The notes under the pieces were generated by a model that saw nothing but the letters and a program-made list of their open reading frames with translations, searched no databases and had not been told where the DNA came from. From an uncultured Bacilli bacterium (GTDB lineage Bacteria > Bacillota_I > Bacilli_A > RF39 > UBA660), in the NCBI GenBank assembly GCA_910587535.1, contig CAJUKM010000002.1:1-62785 (forward strand): a stretch of 62,785 bases of DNA. The letters are read 5' to 3'. This document shows positions 26,735 to 36,900 of the stretch, piece by piece (the stretch's first letter is position 1; every line of letters starts with the position of its first letter). The position numbers were made by a program, and so were the translations under genes.

Positions 26735-28084
26735 ATGGAAGAATTTAACATTTTAGAGTTCCTAAACTACTACTGGAATAAAATTATTTTTGTAGTAATA
26801 TTGACTTTTTTAGGATTGATTGCAAGTCTAATATTTACCTATAGAATTCAAGTTCCGGTCTTTCAATCGAAAACTAGTTTGGTATTAGTAAACAATTCTG
26901 AAGATAATTCATCGATTACACAGAACGACATAAATATAAATAAGAATCTAGTATCGACATATCGAGAAATAATTCAGAGTAAGTTGATCTTGAACAAAGT
27001 AATAAGTAATATGCGTTTAGATATAAGCTATGAAGATTTGAAAAGTCATGTCAAAGTAAACAGTGTTCAAGATACAGAGATTATCAACATCTACGTCTAT
27101 AACGAGGATAAGAGACTTTCTAAAAATATAGCTAAACAGATCGCAAGCGTCTTCGAAACAGAAATAGTCGAAATCTATAACATCGAAAACGTAAGTATCA
27201 TAGATGAAGCTACAGTCGATGAGGAGCCTTACAACGTTCACGTATTAAAACAGATCGTCATAGGTACAGGAATCGGATTCTTACTGAGCAGTTTGATAAT
27301 CGCGATATGTTTCTATTTCGACGATACAGTTAAGAGTGAAGAAGAAATCGAAAAGGGTCTCAAAGTTCCTATTCTCGGTTCAGTACCTAAATATCACGAT
27401 AAGATCGGTTCTACTTCGGGAAAAGATTTGATCATCTGTTCAGATTCTAAATCTGGAATCAGCGAAGCGATCAGAACTCTTAGAACTAATTTGCAGTTTT
27501 CTTCAATCGATAAAAAACTTAAAACGATATTGGTAACTAGCAGTGTGCCAGGTGAGGGAAAAAGTTTTGTAGCATCGAATTTAGCTGTTGCTCTTGCAAA
27601 CAGTGGAAGCAGAGTATTGTTGGTAGACTGCGACATAAGAAGAGGAAGACAACATCACATATTTGGATTCCCTAACAAAAAAGGACTATCTAATCTCTTA
27701 TTAGAGGATGTAGGGCAAGTATATCGTTCTTATATAAACGAATCGAAAATTCCAAATCTATATTTGATGTTTAAGGGTGTAACGCCACCTAATCCTAGTG
27801 AGCTTTTGAACTCAGAAAAGAACAAAAGATTGATCGCATCTCTATCTAACAATTTTGATATTCTAGTTTTCGATGGAGCACCTATAAATGGACTTGCTGA
27901 TTCTCTAGTCATGAGTACTCTAGTCGATGGAGTAATCGTCGTAACGGCTTATAAAGAGACTTCTAAGACACTTCTCGAGGATACTAAGAAGAACCTCGAT
28001 AACGTCAATGCAAATATTATGGGTATCGTTCTAAATAGGACCAATACTAACAAGAGCAAATACTATGGACATTATTATGAATAA
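26735..28084 (+). CDS. Bacterial tyrosine kinase with chain-length determinant domain (Wzc-like, CpsC-CpsD fusion)
   Basis: The 449-aa protein has a Wzz/CpsC domain with membrane helices near 17-38 and 173-195. A cytoplasmic BY-kinase follows: Walker A TSSVPGEGKSFVASNL near 267, Walker A' LLVDCDIRRGR, Walker B ILVFDGAP, and a tyrosine cluster KYYGHYYE at the very C-terminus. In most Firmicutes adaptor and kinase are separate proteins; here they are fused, as in Wzc of Gram-negatives. Autophosphorylation of the tail and its removal control polymer length and export. The phosphatase gene overlaps its 3' end. Confidence 0.92.
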   Translation: MEEFNILEFLNYYWNKIIFVVILTFLGLIASLIFTYRIQVPVFQSKTSLVLVNNSEDNSSITQNDININKNLVSTYREIIQSKLILNKVISNMRLDISYEDLKSHVKVNSVQDTEIINIYVYNEDKRLSKNIAKQIASVFETEIVEIYNIENVSIIDEATVDEEPYNVHVLKQIVIGTGIGFLLSSLIIAICFYFDDTVKSEEEIEKGLKVPILGSVPKYHDKIGSTSGKDLIICSDSKSGISEAIRTLRTNLQFSSIDKKLKTILVTSSVPGEGKSFVASNLAVALANSGSRVLLVDCDIRRGRQHHIFGFPNKKGLSNLLLEDVGQVYRSYINESKIPNLYLMFKGVTPPNPSELLNSEKNKRLIASLSNNFDILVFDGAPINGLADSLVMSTLVDGVIVVTAYKETSKTLLEDTKKNLDNVNANIMGIVLNRTNTNKSKYYGHYYE

Positions 28085-28826
28085 AATGGTAGACATACAC
28101 AATCACAGTTTACCACTAGTAGACGATGGAGCGAAGTCTTTCGAAGCGGCAAGAGCAAATATAGAATACCTGAAGTCGCACGGAATCGATTCCATCGTTT
28201 TAACTTCCCATTATATAGTGGAAAGCGATTACAATGCAAATGTCGAGGCTAGAAGAAATCTTTTAGAAAAGTTGAGAACAGAAGTAGCCGATTTGGACAT
28301 CAAGCTTTATTTGGGTAACGAAGTGTTCATAACCGACAGTAACACTATCAAGAGGCTCTTACAAGAGGGCGAAATCACCACTTTAAACGGAAGTAGATAC
28401 ATGTTAATAGAGTTTCCTTTGAGACAGAAATTACAATATATGGAAAACGTAATATGTGATTTAAACGAAATGGGGATAGTTCCAATCATCGCCCATCCTG
28501 AGAGATATACTTTTATCCAAAACGATTTTAGCCAATTAGAGAACATTTTGGAGTACGATTGTCTACTACAGTGCAATCTTTCTAGCATCATAGGAAATTA
28601 TGGCAGGTCGGCAAAAAAGCTTATGAAAAAGCTACTCAAAGAACAGTTGGTAACTTTTATTGCAACAGACTTCCATCGAGTAGGAGACGTCGACAAAGTC
28701 GGAAAGTCTTTAAAGAAACTTAAAAAATTTGTAGGGGAAGAGTACGTAAAAATGCTCACCTATGAAAATCCACTTAAAGTATTAGAGAACGAGAGTATTT
28801 CGAGAAAAATAATTTCTTATAAATAA
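28077..28826 (+). CDS. Tyrosine-protein phosphatase of the PHP family (CpsB/YwqE type)
   Basis: The protein is about 250 aa, with VDIHNHSLPLVDDGAKSFEA at the start, the HxH metal motif of PHP-fold CpsB phosphatases. It also has IVLTSHY, GNEVFI, PIIAHPERY and FIATDFHR, all metal-binding motifs of the family. It removes phosphate from the tyrosine tail of the adjacent kinase. The start is uncertain: ATGs at 28065, 28077 and 28086 are in frame, none with a good ribosome binding site. The family usually begins MxDIHxH, as from 28086. Translation is probably coupled to the kinase stop at 28082-28084. Confidence 0.9.
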   Translation: MNKMVDIHNHSLPLVDDGAKSFEAARANIEYLKSHGIDSIVLTSHYIVESDYNANVEARRNLLEKLRTEVADLDIKLYLGNEVFITDSNTIKRLLQEGEITTLNGSRYMLIEFPLRQKLQYMENVICDLNEMGIVPIIAHPERYTFIQNDFSQLENILEYDCLLQCNLSSIIGNYGRSAKKLMKKLLKEQLVTFIATDFHRVGDVDKVGKSLKKLKKFVGEEYVKMLTYENPLKVLENESISRKIISYK

Positions 28827-28830
28827 GCAC

Positions 28831-28866
28831 GAAAAAAGAGAAAGATCTTGAATCTTTCTCTTTTAG
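28831..28866. terminator. Bidirectional terminator between the polysaccharide locus and smc
   Basis: A 13-bp perfect stem (AAAAGAGAAAGAT/ATCTTTCTCTTTT) with a 5-nt loop has A- and T-runs on both sides and lies between convergent genes. Confidence 0.85.
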
Positions 28867-31811
28867 TTTTCTATTCCTTCTAATTTGACACTTACTAGTT
28901 TCGATACTCCAGATTCTTGCATCGTTATTCCGTATAAAGTATTGGCATATTCCATAGTTTTTTTCTTATGGGTAATAACGATGAATTGTGTCTTATGTTC
29001 GTATTCTTTTAAATAAGTACCAAAAGTATCGACGTTCGCTTCATCTAATGCTGCTTCAACCTCGTCTAGTATACAAAACGGTACTACTTTTACGTTAAGG
29101 ATGGCAAATAGTAGGGCGATAGCTGTCAAAGTTTTTTCTCCACCACTTAAGAGAGTGATGTTTTTTAATCTCTTTCCAGGAGGCTCTGCAATTATGTCGA
29201 TACCTGTTTCTAAGATGTTTAGTGGCTCTGTCAAAATGAGTTCACCATTACCACCTTTAAATAAATGTGAGAAGACACTTTTGAATTCGGAGTTTACTTT
29301 ATCGAAGGTACTTTTGAATTCGCTTTCCATAGTTCTATCCATCTCGTCGATTATACCGAGTAAGTTATCGATAGATTCTTTTAAATCTGTTTTTTGTTTA
29401 TCTAAAAATTCATATCTCGTATTGATTCTTTCGAATTCACTTATAGCACCTAAGTTGACTTCTCCTAATTCGCGAATGCTCTTTCTAAGTGTCTGAACTT
29501 TACTGCGATCACTCTCGATGTCTTCTTTGATCTCGTAAGTCATCTTTGCTCTTTCATAGGTTATGTTATATTCGTCGGTAAGTCTCAAAAGTAGGTTATC
29601 TAATTTTATATCCTGTTTACCCAACTTGATTTCGATGTCTTTTAGGTCGTTTACCTTTTTGTTGTATTCACTGTTCGTTTTACGATTTTGGAGTTCTATT
29701 TCAGATAGTTCAGTGTTGAGTTCAGATTTTCTACTTTTTAGTTTTTCGAGGTTAGCAACGACTGTATTTTTAGTCTTTTCTTTAGCGTAATATTTATCTA
29801 ACGTCTCATCTAACTCTTTATCTAAGCTACTAGCTTTTACACTTTTCGTTCCCTTTAATTCGTTATTTTTATTCTTGATGTTCAGTTCGATATTCTGTAA
29901 GTACAACTCTTTATTTTTTTTGGCTTCATCTAGGGAGATGATCTCACTTTCGACGGCATTAAGTTTTTCCCTAATCAATGTCTCATCTTTTTCCTGTTCT
30001 AAGAGTAGGCTTTCGTTCTTTTTTAGAGATTCTTCTATTCTAGAAGCGTCTTCCATCATCGCCTTTAAATTTTTCTTTTCTGTTAGCGGATTTTTATTCG
30101 TCTTTAGCGATCCACCCGTCAGAGATCCACCTGTGTGCAAGATCTCGCCGTCTAAAGAGACTATACGATAGGTATAGTTTATCAGTTTTCCTATTCTGTT
30201 TAGGGAGTCGATATCCATTACGACGATTACGTTTCCGAGAAGGTTTTGGACGATGTTTTTGTATTTTGTATCATATGAGATCAAGTCGGATGCGATTCCT
30301 ACGAATCCCGAATCTTCTCTAACTTTTTTGGAAGTTATTTCGTCTAAATATTTAGATTTAATTATATTTAGTGGGAAAAAAGTGACTCTTCCCAATCTGT
30401 TTTCCTTCAAAAATTTAATCGCTTCTTTAGCACTCGATTCATCGTCACATATGACGACATTTTGCATGGAACCTAAAACGGTGTCGATCGCAGTTGTGTA
30501 TGAATCTTCTATTTCGATTCGACTTCCAAAGGTGCCATGTAATCCCTTAAGTCTCGGATTGTCGATAACCGATTTAATAGCATAGGGGAGAAGTGAATCG
30601 TTTTCTAAGTTGGCATTCATGATATCTATTTTATTTTTTGTTTCACTAAGTAAGCGATTGTTTAAAACTATTTCACTCGAAATGTTTCCCTTAGTTGCGA
30701 GAACTTTCTTGAGATCTATTTCTAAATTGTTTCTTTTTTCTCTTGCTCTTTTTAAGGATTCATCTACTGTATTCACATCTTCTTTTAGGCTAGCCAGTGT
30801 ATTTTCGAGAGATTTGATCTCTTCTTTCAAGTTTAGGATGTTGCTTTCTAGTTTGACATCGTCGACTTCATATTTCTTTCTCTCTACGATTAGCTGTTTA
30901 TTAGCTTCTAGACTTGAGAGTTCTTCTGTAACCTTTAATAGGTTTTGACTCTGTACTCCGATTTCGTTTTCTATCTTCAAGAGCTCCAGTTTGAGTTTTT
31001 CTTGATTTGCGTCGTCTTTTGAATTCGAAGATTCGATTTTTTGAATATCATTGCGCAGGTTTTCGGCAGCGACTTTTAATCTTTCGTATTCGTCATTAAT
31101 GTTAGTTATGTCGTTTACTAAGAGAGCTATCTCGATAGACTCCAATTCTGATTTAAACGATTCGTACTTTTTAGCTTTGTCAGCTTGTTCTCTTAGTGGA
31201 TCTAAGTTTACAGATAACTCGTTTATTATCAAATCTATTTTCGATAGATTGTCGTTGGTTTTCTCAAGTTTTTTTAAACTTTCGATCTTTCTTTTTTTGT
31301 ATTTTAAAACTCCCGCAGCTTCTTCTATAATTGCACGTCGTTCTTCAGGCTTGCCGTTTAATATCTCGCCGATTTTTCCTTGAGAAATTATACTGAACGC
31401 TTCTTTACCGGCACCCGAATCTAAAAATAGATCGGTGATGTCTTTAAGTCTAACACGCGAGTTATTTAAAAGATATTCATTTTCTCCAGAAGAGTAGACT
31501 ATTCTTTTGATCTCTATCTCCTTAAAATCGCTGTTTAAATAGTGATCCTCGTTATCGAAGACGAGAGTGACACTCGCACGAGAAAGTGGTTTTCTACTAG
31601 CGCTTCCTTGAAAGATGACGTCGCTCATCGCGTTTGCACCTCTCAGAGCCTTTACAGATTGTTCACCTAAAACCCATTTTACTGCATCGACTATATTCGA
31701 TTTACCACTTCCGTTTGGCCCAACTATTCCGGTTATTCCTTCTTTAACTTCGATATCTATCTTATCAGCAAACGATTTAAAGCCGTAAGCTTTTATACTT
31801 TTTAATTGCAT
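28863..31811 (-). CDS. smc: Chromosome segregation protein SMC (short form)
   Basis: The 982-aa protein has the full SMC order: Walker A GPNGSGKSNIVDAVKWVLG near 35, a coiled coil, and the hinge (GSRIEIEDSYTTAIDTVLG) near the middle with glycine-rich TGGSLTGGSLK. A second coiled coil and the C-terminal ABC signature LLSGGEKTLTAIALLFAI with Walker B FCILDEVEAALDEANV follow. It compacts and segregates the chromosome as a dimer with ScpA/ScpB. It is about 200 residues shorter than Bacillus SMC (about 1186), with the loss in the coiled-coil arms. Mycoplasma SMC (P115) is about 980 aa. GAGGAG supports ATG 31811; a TTG at 31820 is in frame. It follows rnc closely, a common Firmicute pair. Confidence 0.93.
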   Translation of the reverse strand: MQLKSIKAYGFKSFADKIDIEVKEGITGIVGPNGSGKSNIVDAVKWVLGEQSVKALRGANAMSDVIFQGSASRKPLSRASVTLVFDNEDHYLNSDFKEIEIKRIVYSSGENEYLLNNSRVRLKDITDLFLDSGAGKEAFSIISQGKIGEILNGKPEERRAIIEEAAGVLKYKKRKIESLKKLEKTNDNLSKIDLIINELSVNLDPLREQADKAKKYESFKSELESIEIALLVNDITNINDEYERLKVAAENLRNDIQKIESSNSKDDANQEKLKLELLKIENEIGVQSQNLLKVTEELSSLEANKQLIVERKKYEVDDVKLESNILNLKEEIKSLENTLASLKEDVNTVDESLKRAREKRNNLEIDLKKVLATKGNISSEIVLNNRLLSETKNKIDIMNANLENDSLLPYAIKSVIDNPRLKGLHGTFGSRIEIEDSYTTAIDTVLGSMQNVVICDDESSAKEAIKFLKENRLGRVTFFPLNIIKSKYLDEITSKKVREDSGFVGIASDLISYDTKYKNIVQNLLGNVIVVMDIDSLNRIGKLINYTYRIVSLDGEILHTGGSLTGGSLKTNKNPLTEKKNLKAMMEDASRIEESLKKNESLLLEQEKDETLIREKLNAVESEIISLDEAKKNKELYLQNIELNIKNKNNELKGTKSVKASSLDKELDETLDKYYAKEKTKNTVVANLEKLKSRKSELNTELSEIELQNRKTNSEYNKKVNDLKDIEIKLGKQDIKLDNLLLRLTDEYNITYERAKMTYEIKEDIESDRSKVQTLRKSIRELGEVNLGAISEFERINTRYEFLDKQKTDLKESIDNLLGIIDEMDRTMESEFKSTFDKVNSEFKSVFSHLFKGGNGELILTEPLNILETGIDIIAEPPGKRLKNITLLSGGEKTLTAIALLFAILNVKVVPFCILDEVEAALDEANVDTFGTYLKEYEHKTQFIVITHKKKTMEYANTLYGITMQESGVSKLVSVKLEGIEN

Positions 31812-31824
31812 GGTGTTCAACTCC

Positions 31825-32475
31825 TCATTTTTTACAAGCTTTCATGTAGGCATCTTTTGCAGCCATCTGTTCAGCTTCTTTTTTACTCTTTCCTTTTCCT
31901 CGTCCATAGATTATTCCGTCGATTACAACCTCGAAAGTGTACGTCTTATCATGAGCTGGTCCCGTTTCATCTATCTCCCTATATTCTAGAGATTTACGAG
32001 TCGTTTGGATCATCTCCTGCAAAAGAGATTTATAGTCACTATAGAAAATGCGATTTTCTTCGATGAATGGAGTTATGACTTCCAGGATGTATTTTTTGCT
32101 AACTTCATATCCATATTCTAAAAATACTGCTCCCAATATTGCTTCGAAGACATCAGCTATTATCGTCTCGTTTACGTTGTTTATTTGACCTTTACCTACA
32201 CGTATGTAGGGAATAAAACCTACCTTTTTAGCGTATTCGTAGTTCGCATGTTCACATACGTAGCGGGATCTTATCTTTGTCATATCTCCTTCGCGGAAAT
32301 CTTTTTTTTCGTAAAAGTATTCACTAGTGATCAGTTCCAATACGGCGTCTCCTAAAAACTCTAGACGTTCGTAATTTTCACAACCGTGTTCATTCGAATA
32401 AGAGGTGTGAGTAAGTGCTGTCAAAAGTTGATTTTGATCTTTCAAATAAATACCGTATTTTTCTAAGAATTTCAT
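31825..32475 (-). CDS. rnc: Ribonuclease III
   Basis: The 216-aa protein has the catalytic signature ERLEFLGDAVLELITSEYF near residues 37-55, a second catalytic block ADVFEAILGAVFLEYG near 105-120, and a C-terminal double-stranded-RNA-binding domain from about 145 (KSLLQEMIQTT ... GKGKSKKEAEQMAAKDAY). It cleaves double-stranded rRNA precursors and other RNAs. AAAGGTGATACT precedes the ATG. smc starts 13 bp after its stop, so the two are co-transcribed on the minus strand. A TATAAT box on the minus strand near 32492-32497 may be its promoter. Confidence 0.95.
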   Translation of the reverse strand: MKFLEKYGIYLKDQNQLLTALTHTSYSNEHGCENYERLEFLGDAVLELITSEYFYEKKDFREGDMTKIRSRYVCEHANYEYAKKVGFIPYIRVGKGQINNVNETIIADVFEAILGAVFLEYGYEVSKKYILEVITPFIEENRIFYSDYKSLLQEMIQTTRKSLEYREIDETGPAHDKTYTFEVVIDGIIYGRGKGKSKKEAEQMAAKDAYMKACKK

Positions 32476-32561
32476 AGTATCACCTTTAAATATTATACTA
32501 CATATAAAGAGGGTTTTTAAAGTTTTATTTTTTTAGTTTACTTAAGGGGAGGAAATTTAGT

Positions 32562-32590
32562 TTTACAAAGAGGACGTTTTATAGTAAAAT
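32562..32590 (+). promoter_or_regulatory. Promoter of the substrate-binding lipoprotein gene
   Basis: TTTACA (32562-32567) and TAAAAT (32585-32590) are 17 bp apart, 28 bp before the ATG. Confidence 0.65.
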
Positions 32591-32618
32591 TACTTATGAA
32601 GAAAGTAGGGAACGATTG

Positions 32619-33497
32619 ATGCTTAAAAGGTTTATTAAAGAGGTATTTTTAGTTTTAACTATTACGATTTTTATGACCGGTTGTTTTAAAAGAGACGATT
32701 TAGAAGGAGTAGATATCTACACTACGGTTTACCCAGTTCAGTTTGTCACTGAACAATTATATGGATATAATTCTAACGTCAAATCTATTTTTCCAGCCGA
32801 AGTTAATTTGGATGAATACACACTAAACGAAAAACAGATCGAAGAGTATTCTCGCGGCGCTATATTCGTATATAACGGATTATCTAATGAAAAGGGTATC
32901 GCTAGAGATCTACTGAATTCGAATAAGAAATTAAAAATAATCGACGTAAGTCAGGGATTAGAGTATAACCATTCGATGGAAGAACTTTGGCTCAACCCAC
33001 GCGACTATTTGATGCTCGCTCATAACGTTAAAAACGGTTTAGAAGAATATATAAGCAACAAATATATCATCGAAGAGATAAATAAGAATTATGAAAATTT
33101 GAAAGTATTGATAAGTTCATACGATGCCCAGTTGGAGACTGCACCAGATAATGCAAAGGATACAAACATTTTGATCGCTTCCGATACACTAGATTTTCTA
33201 TCTAAATATGGTTTTACTGTGACAAATGTCGATGAGACCAATGGGGAAATATCTAAAACGATCAAAACGAAGGCTAAAAAGCTAGTCAACGAAAAGACTG
33301 TATCTTATATATACATGCTAGACAACCAAGAAGAAAGTGCATTCGTAAAGGAACTCATAAGTGCAGGTGCGACTAAAAAAGTCTTGAGAAGTATGACACT
33401 TTTAACGGAAGAGGATATCAAAAACGGAGTAACTATAAAAACGATGATGAGAGACAACATAGAGGAATTAAAAAAAGAGATATACGACATCGGTTAG
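32619..33497 (+). CDS. ZnuA/AdcA-like metal-binding lipoprotein, apparently missing metal ligands
   Basis: The 292-aa protein has a lipoprotein signal with lipobox MTGC (cysteine near residue 22). The body fits cluster A-I metal-binding proteins: VDIYTTVYPVQFVTEQLYG, IEEYSRGAIFVYNGLSNEKG, LWLNPRDYLMLAHNVKNGLEEYI and long middle helices. In ZnuA-type proteins a histidine in an HxYEP-like motif binds the metal. Here the matching stretch reads EVNLDEYTLNEK with no histidine. The second motif has LNPRDY where HxWLDP is usual, although AHNV keeps one. No permease or ATPase gene is nearby. It may bind something else or have lost transport function. ATG 32619 behind GTAGGG was chosen. Confidence 0.7.
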   Translation: MLKRFIKEVFLVLTITIFMTGCFKRDDLEGVDIYTTVYPVQFVTEQLYGYNSNVKSIFPAEVNLDEYTLNEKQIEEYSRGAIFVYNGLSNEKGIARDLLNSNKKLKIIDVSQGLEYNHSMEELWLNPRDYLMLAHNVKNGLEEYISNKYIIEEINKNYENLKVLISSYDAQLETAPDNAKDTNILIASDTLDFLSKYGFTVTNVDETNGEISKTIKTKAKKLVNEKTVSYIYMLDNQEESAFVKELISAGATKKVLRSMTLLTEEDIKNGVTIKTMMRDNIEELKKEIYDIG

Positions 33498-33850
33498 ATG
33501 CCTAACTCGTTTTCTAAATCACCTCCTTGGAGTTCTAGATAGAGAAGTATTCCTCCAGCGACTAAAAACAGTATTGCGGATATCAGATTTAAAGTGGATT
33601 TATAGTCCCTTTTTTTTTGGTATAATTCGTAACCTCGATAAAGAAAGTAGACGTAGATAAGAAAACCTATCGTCAAAACGACTAGATTTATGGAATGAAA
33701 TTCGCGGTATTTTTCCATATTGCCAGATAGGAGATATTCTCTTTCCAACTTGTTAGAATAGAGAGACGCTACTACGATGAAGATATATATATACCAGATG
33801 AAGTCATCTATTTCTAAATTTTGAAGGTTTCTTATCTTATTTTGATTCAT
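33494..33850 (-). CDS. Hypothetical small membrane protein
   Basis: The 118-aa protein starts at ATG 33850. Longer in-frame versions back to a TTG at 33967 would run into the nifJ gene and promoter, so I reject them. It has three hydrophobic segments (about 16-36, 57-77 and 88-108), a short acidic C-terminus, and basic loops between. No ribosome binding site is obvious. It is convergent with the lipoprotein gene (4-bp overlap at 33494-33497) and divergent from nifJ. I do not recognise the family. Confidence 0.55.
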   Translation of the reverse strand: MNQNKIRNLQNLEIDDFIWYIYIFIVVASLYSNKLEREYLLSGNMEKYREFHSINLVVLTIGFLIYVYFLYRGYELYQKKRDYKSTLNLISAILFLVAGGILLYLELQGGDLENELGI

Positions 33851-33870
33851 AATTAATTTTATGTTTGTTC

Positions 33871-33899
33871 TTGAAATTAAAGATTCTAAATTATATAAT
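33871..33899 (+). promoter_or_regulatory. Promoter of nifJ
   Basis: TTGAAA (33871-33876) and TATAAT (33894-33899) are 17 bp apart, about 31 bp before the ATG. Confidence 0.8.
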
Positions 33900-33930
33900 T
33901 TAAGTAACATAGGGAGGACTTGAATCATAT

Positions 33931-36900
33931 ATGGAAAAAGTAATAGATGGATCTGGCGCAGTTGCAAATATCGCCTATAAATTTAGTGAGGTAGCGAGTA
34001 TCTATCCCATAACGCCTTCTTCTTTGATGGCGTCTTTCGTCGACGGATATAGATCTGCAGGAGTTAAGAATTTGCTCGGTGGAACTGTCGATGTCGTCGA
34101 GATGCAATCCGAAGCAGGTGCTGCAGGAACAATGCACGGAGCACTCATGTCAGGTTCGCTTGCGAGCACTTTTACAGCTAGTCAGGGACTTCTTCTCATG
34201 ATTCCTAATATGTATAAAATGGCTGGAGAAGGTTTACCTGCCGTGATGCATGTTGCCAGTAGGACGGTCGCAACTCACGCTCTTTCGATCTTCGGAGATC
34301 ATTCCGATGTGTATGCCGTGAGGCAGACCGGGTTTGCCATGTTGTCTTCATCGAGCGTCCAGGAAGCACACGATTTAGCGGCTGTAGCTCACCTCTCTGC
34401 CATCTCCACTAGAATGCCATTTCTACATTTTATGGATGGGTTTAGGACTAGTCACGAGATAAACAAGATTAAGATTTTAAAAGATGAGGATTTGGCTAGA
34501 CTGATAGATCGTAAGGCCTTAGAAGAATTCAGAAATTCTTCTTTGAATATAAATAGACCTACAAGTCGAGGAATGGCGGAAAACGAGGATGTGTATTTCC
34601 AAAGTGTGGAAGCTAGAAACAAGGATTACGGAAGACTTCAAGATAGAGTAAAATTCTACATGGATAAGATCAACGAAATCCAAAAAACCGATTATAGACC
34701 TTTTAATTATTACGGAGCTGAGAATGCCAAATATGTAATCGTTGCGATGGGCAGTGTCTCTGGGACTATAAAAGAAGTAGTCGAACAACTTGTTAAGGAC
34801 GGTAGAAGTGTAGGAGTTTTAGTGGTACACCTATATAGACCTTTTAGCAGAGATTTCCTGTTTGATAGTCTTCCAAAATCGACGAAAAGGATAGCTGTAA
34901 TAGATAGGACTAAAGAAGCTGGAAGCATAGGAGAACCACTATACTTAGATGTCGTCGCAGCATGTCAAGACACCAACATAGACGTGTATGGTGGACGTTA
35001 TGGACTATCGAGTAAGAATACTACTCCTAATCAGATATACGACATTTATGAGATGTTAGAAAACAATCCGAAAAACAATTTTACGATAGGAATTGAAGAC
35101 GACGTAACTTTTTTGAGTCTCGAAAAGAACAAATTCGAGCTAGCGAAAAAAATGAAAGAGTTAGTCGTCTACGGCTACGGATCAGATGGCATGGTGAGTG
35201 CCTGTAAGGATCTTCTAAAAATCATAGGGAATAAAGATGGAGAATACGTCCAAGGTTATTTCGAATACGATTCTAAAAAGAGTGGTGGAGTTACCGTATC
35301 GCATTTGAGATTCGATAGAAACAGAATAGATCTTCCTTATTATCCGGAGCATCCAAACATCTTGGTTGTCACGATGGACAATTATCTATCTAAGTTCGAC
35401 ATAACCAGTAACATCACTGAAAACGGAGTAATCATCATCAATACGAAAGTCGACTTCGATAAATTGTCGATCAGTGCAAAGAACAAAAACAACATAGCTA
35501 AGAAAAATATAACAGTATTCACGATCGACGCTTTAGAGATATCTAAGAGAAACGGATTAAACGGAAAAATCAGCATGGTATTCGAAGCGATACTACTGAA
35601 ACTTTTAGGAGAAGATGAGTATGTCGACGTTCTATCGAAACATATAGAATCGCGATTTAAGACTAAAGGTGAGGATGTCGTCTCCGCAAACATAAAGTGT
35701 GTCAAAGAAGCGATTATCGGTTTGATTCCGTACAAAGAAAAAATTAATACTTCTATAGAAGAAGAGAAGACGCTAGATGTGATAGATGCGATCAATGCTC
35801 GACTAGGAAACAACCTAAAGGTAAGCGATCTATTGACTTATAGAAACGGAGAGTTCCAAGCTGGATTAAGTAAATTCGAGAAGAGAAATGTCGCCAGTAA
35901 CATTCCCGTTTGGAACAGCGAAAACTGTATCCAATGTGGCATGTGTTCGATGGTTTGTCCTCACGCTGTGATAAGACCTTTCATAATTGATAAAGACGAC
36001 AAGTATGCCAAGGAAGGTGTCGCACTGATCGGTGAAGAGGACGGTAAATATAGATATATCATAAGTGTAAGCGAAGCCGACTGTACAGGATGTGGAGCGT
36101 GTATAGATGTATGTCCTGGAAGAATGGGTAAGAAGGCTTTGATGTTTGGAACATCCGATTTAAAAAGACAGAGACTCGCCAATACGCTTTTTAACTTTTA
36201 TAAAAATCCTAAAGTGTTCGATAAATATACGATAAAGGGATCTCAGTTAGAAAGCCCTAAATTCGAATTCAGTGGAGCTTGTGCAGGCTGTGGTGAAACT
36301 CCTTATATCAAACTTTTGACCCAGCTCTATGGAGATAGACTTTTAATAGCCAATGCGACAGGATGTTCGAGTATCTACGGTGGAAGTGTTCCTAGTACAC
36401 CTTACTCGATACCTTGGGCAAACAGTCTATTCGAAGATAATGCCGAATTCGGATATGGCATATATAGAGGATATAAAGCGATAAGAAGAAGAATAAAAGA
36501 GATAATGGAAGATAGCATGGATAGTGTCACAGAAGTCGTGAAAGAACTTTTCGAATCGTGGATAAACGATATGGACGATTTTGATAATTCTAAAAAGATT
36601 CGCGAGGAACTCAAGGATGAAGATATCCCAAGAGAGATAAGAGAACTTTTAGACTATCTAGAAAAACCTTCTGTGTGGGCTATCGGAGGCGACGGTTGGG
36701 CATACGACATAGGATTTAGTGGAATAGATCACGTCTTATCTAGTAAAGAGGACATCAACATCTTGGTTTTAGATACCGAAGTATACTCGAATACTGGAGG
36801 ACAAGCTTCGAAATCTAGTCATACAGGACAGATAGCAGAGTTTGCAGACGATGGAAAAAAGACTCCTAAGAAAGATCTGTTTAGGATTGCGATGTCGTAT

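Noticed and set aside
29101..31383. Several plus-strand open frames of 75-131 codons inside smc
   Set aside because: They are antisense shadows of the smc coding frame, with serine/leucine/phenylalanine-rich composition and no ribosome binding sites.
33851..33967. N-terminal extension of the small minus-strand membrane protein to a TTG at 33967
   Set aside because: It would run through the nifJ ribosome binding site and promoter; the ATG at 33850 is sufficient.
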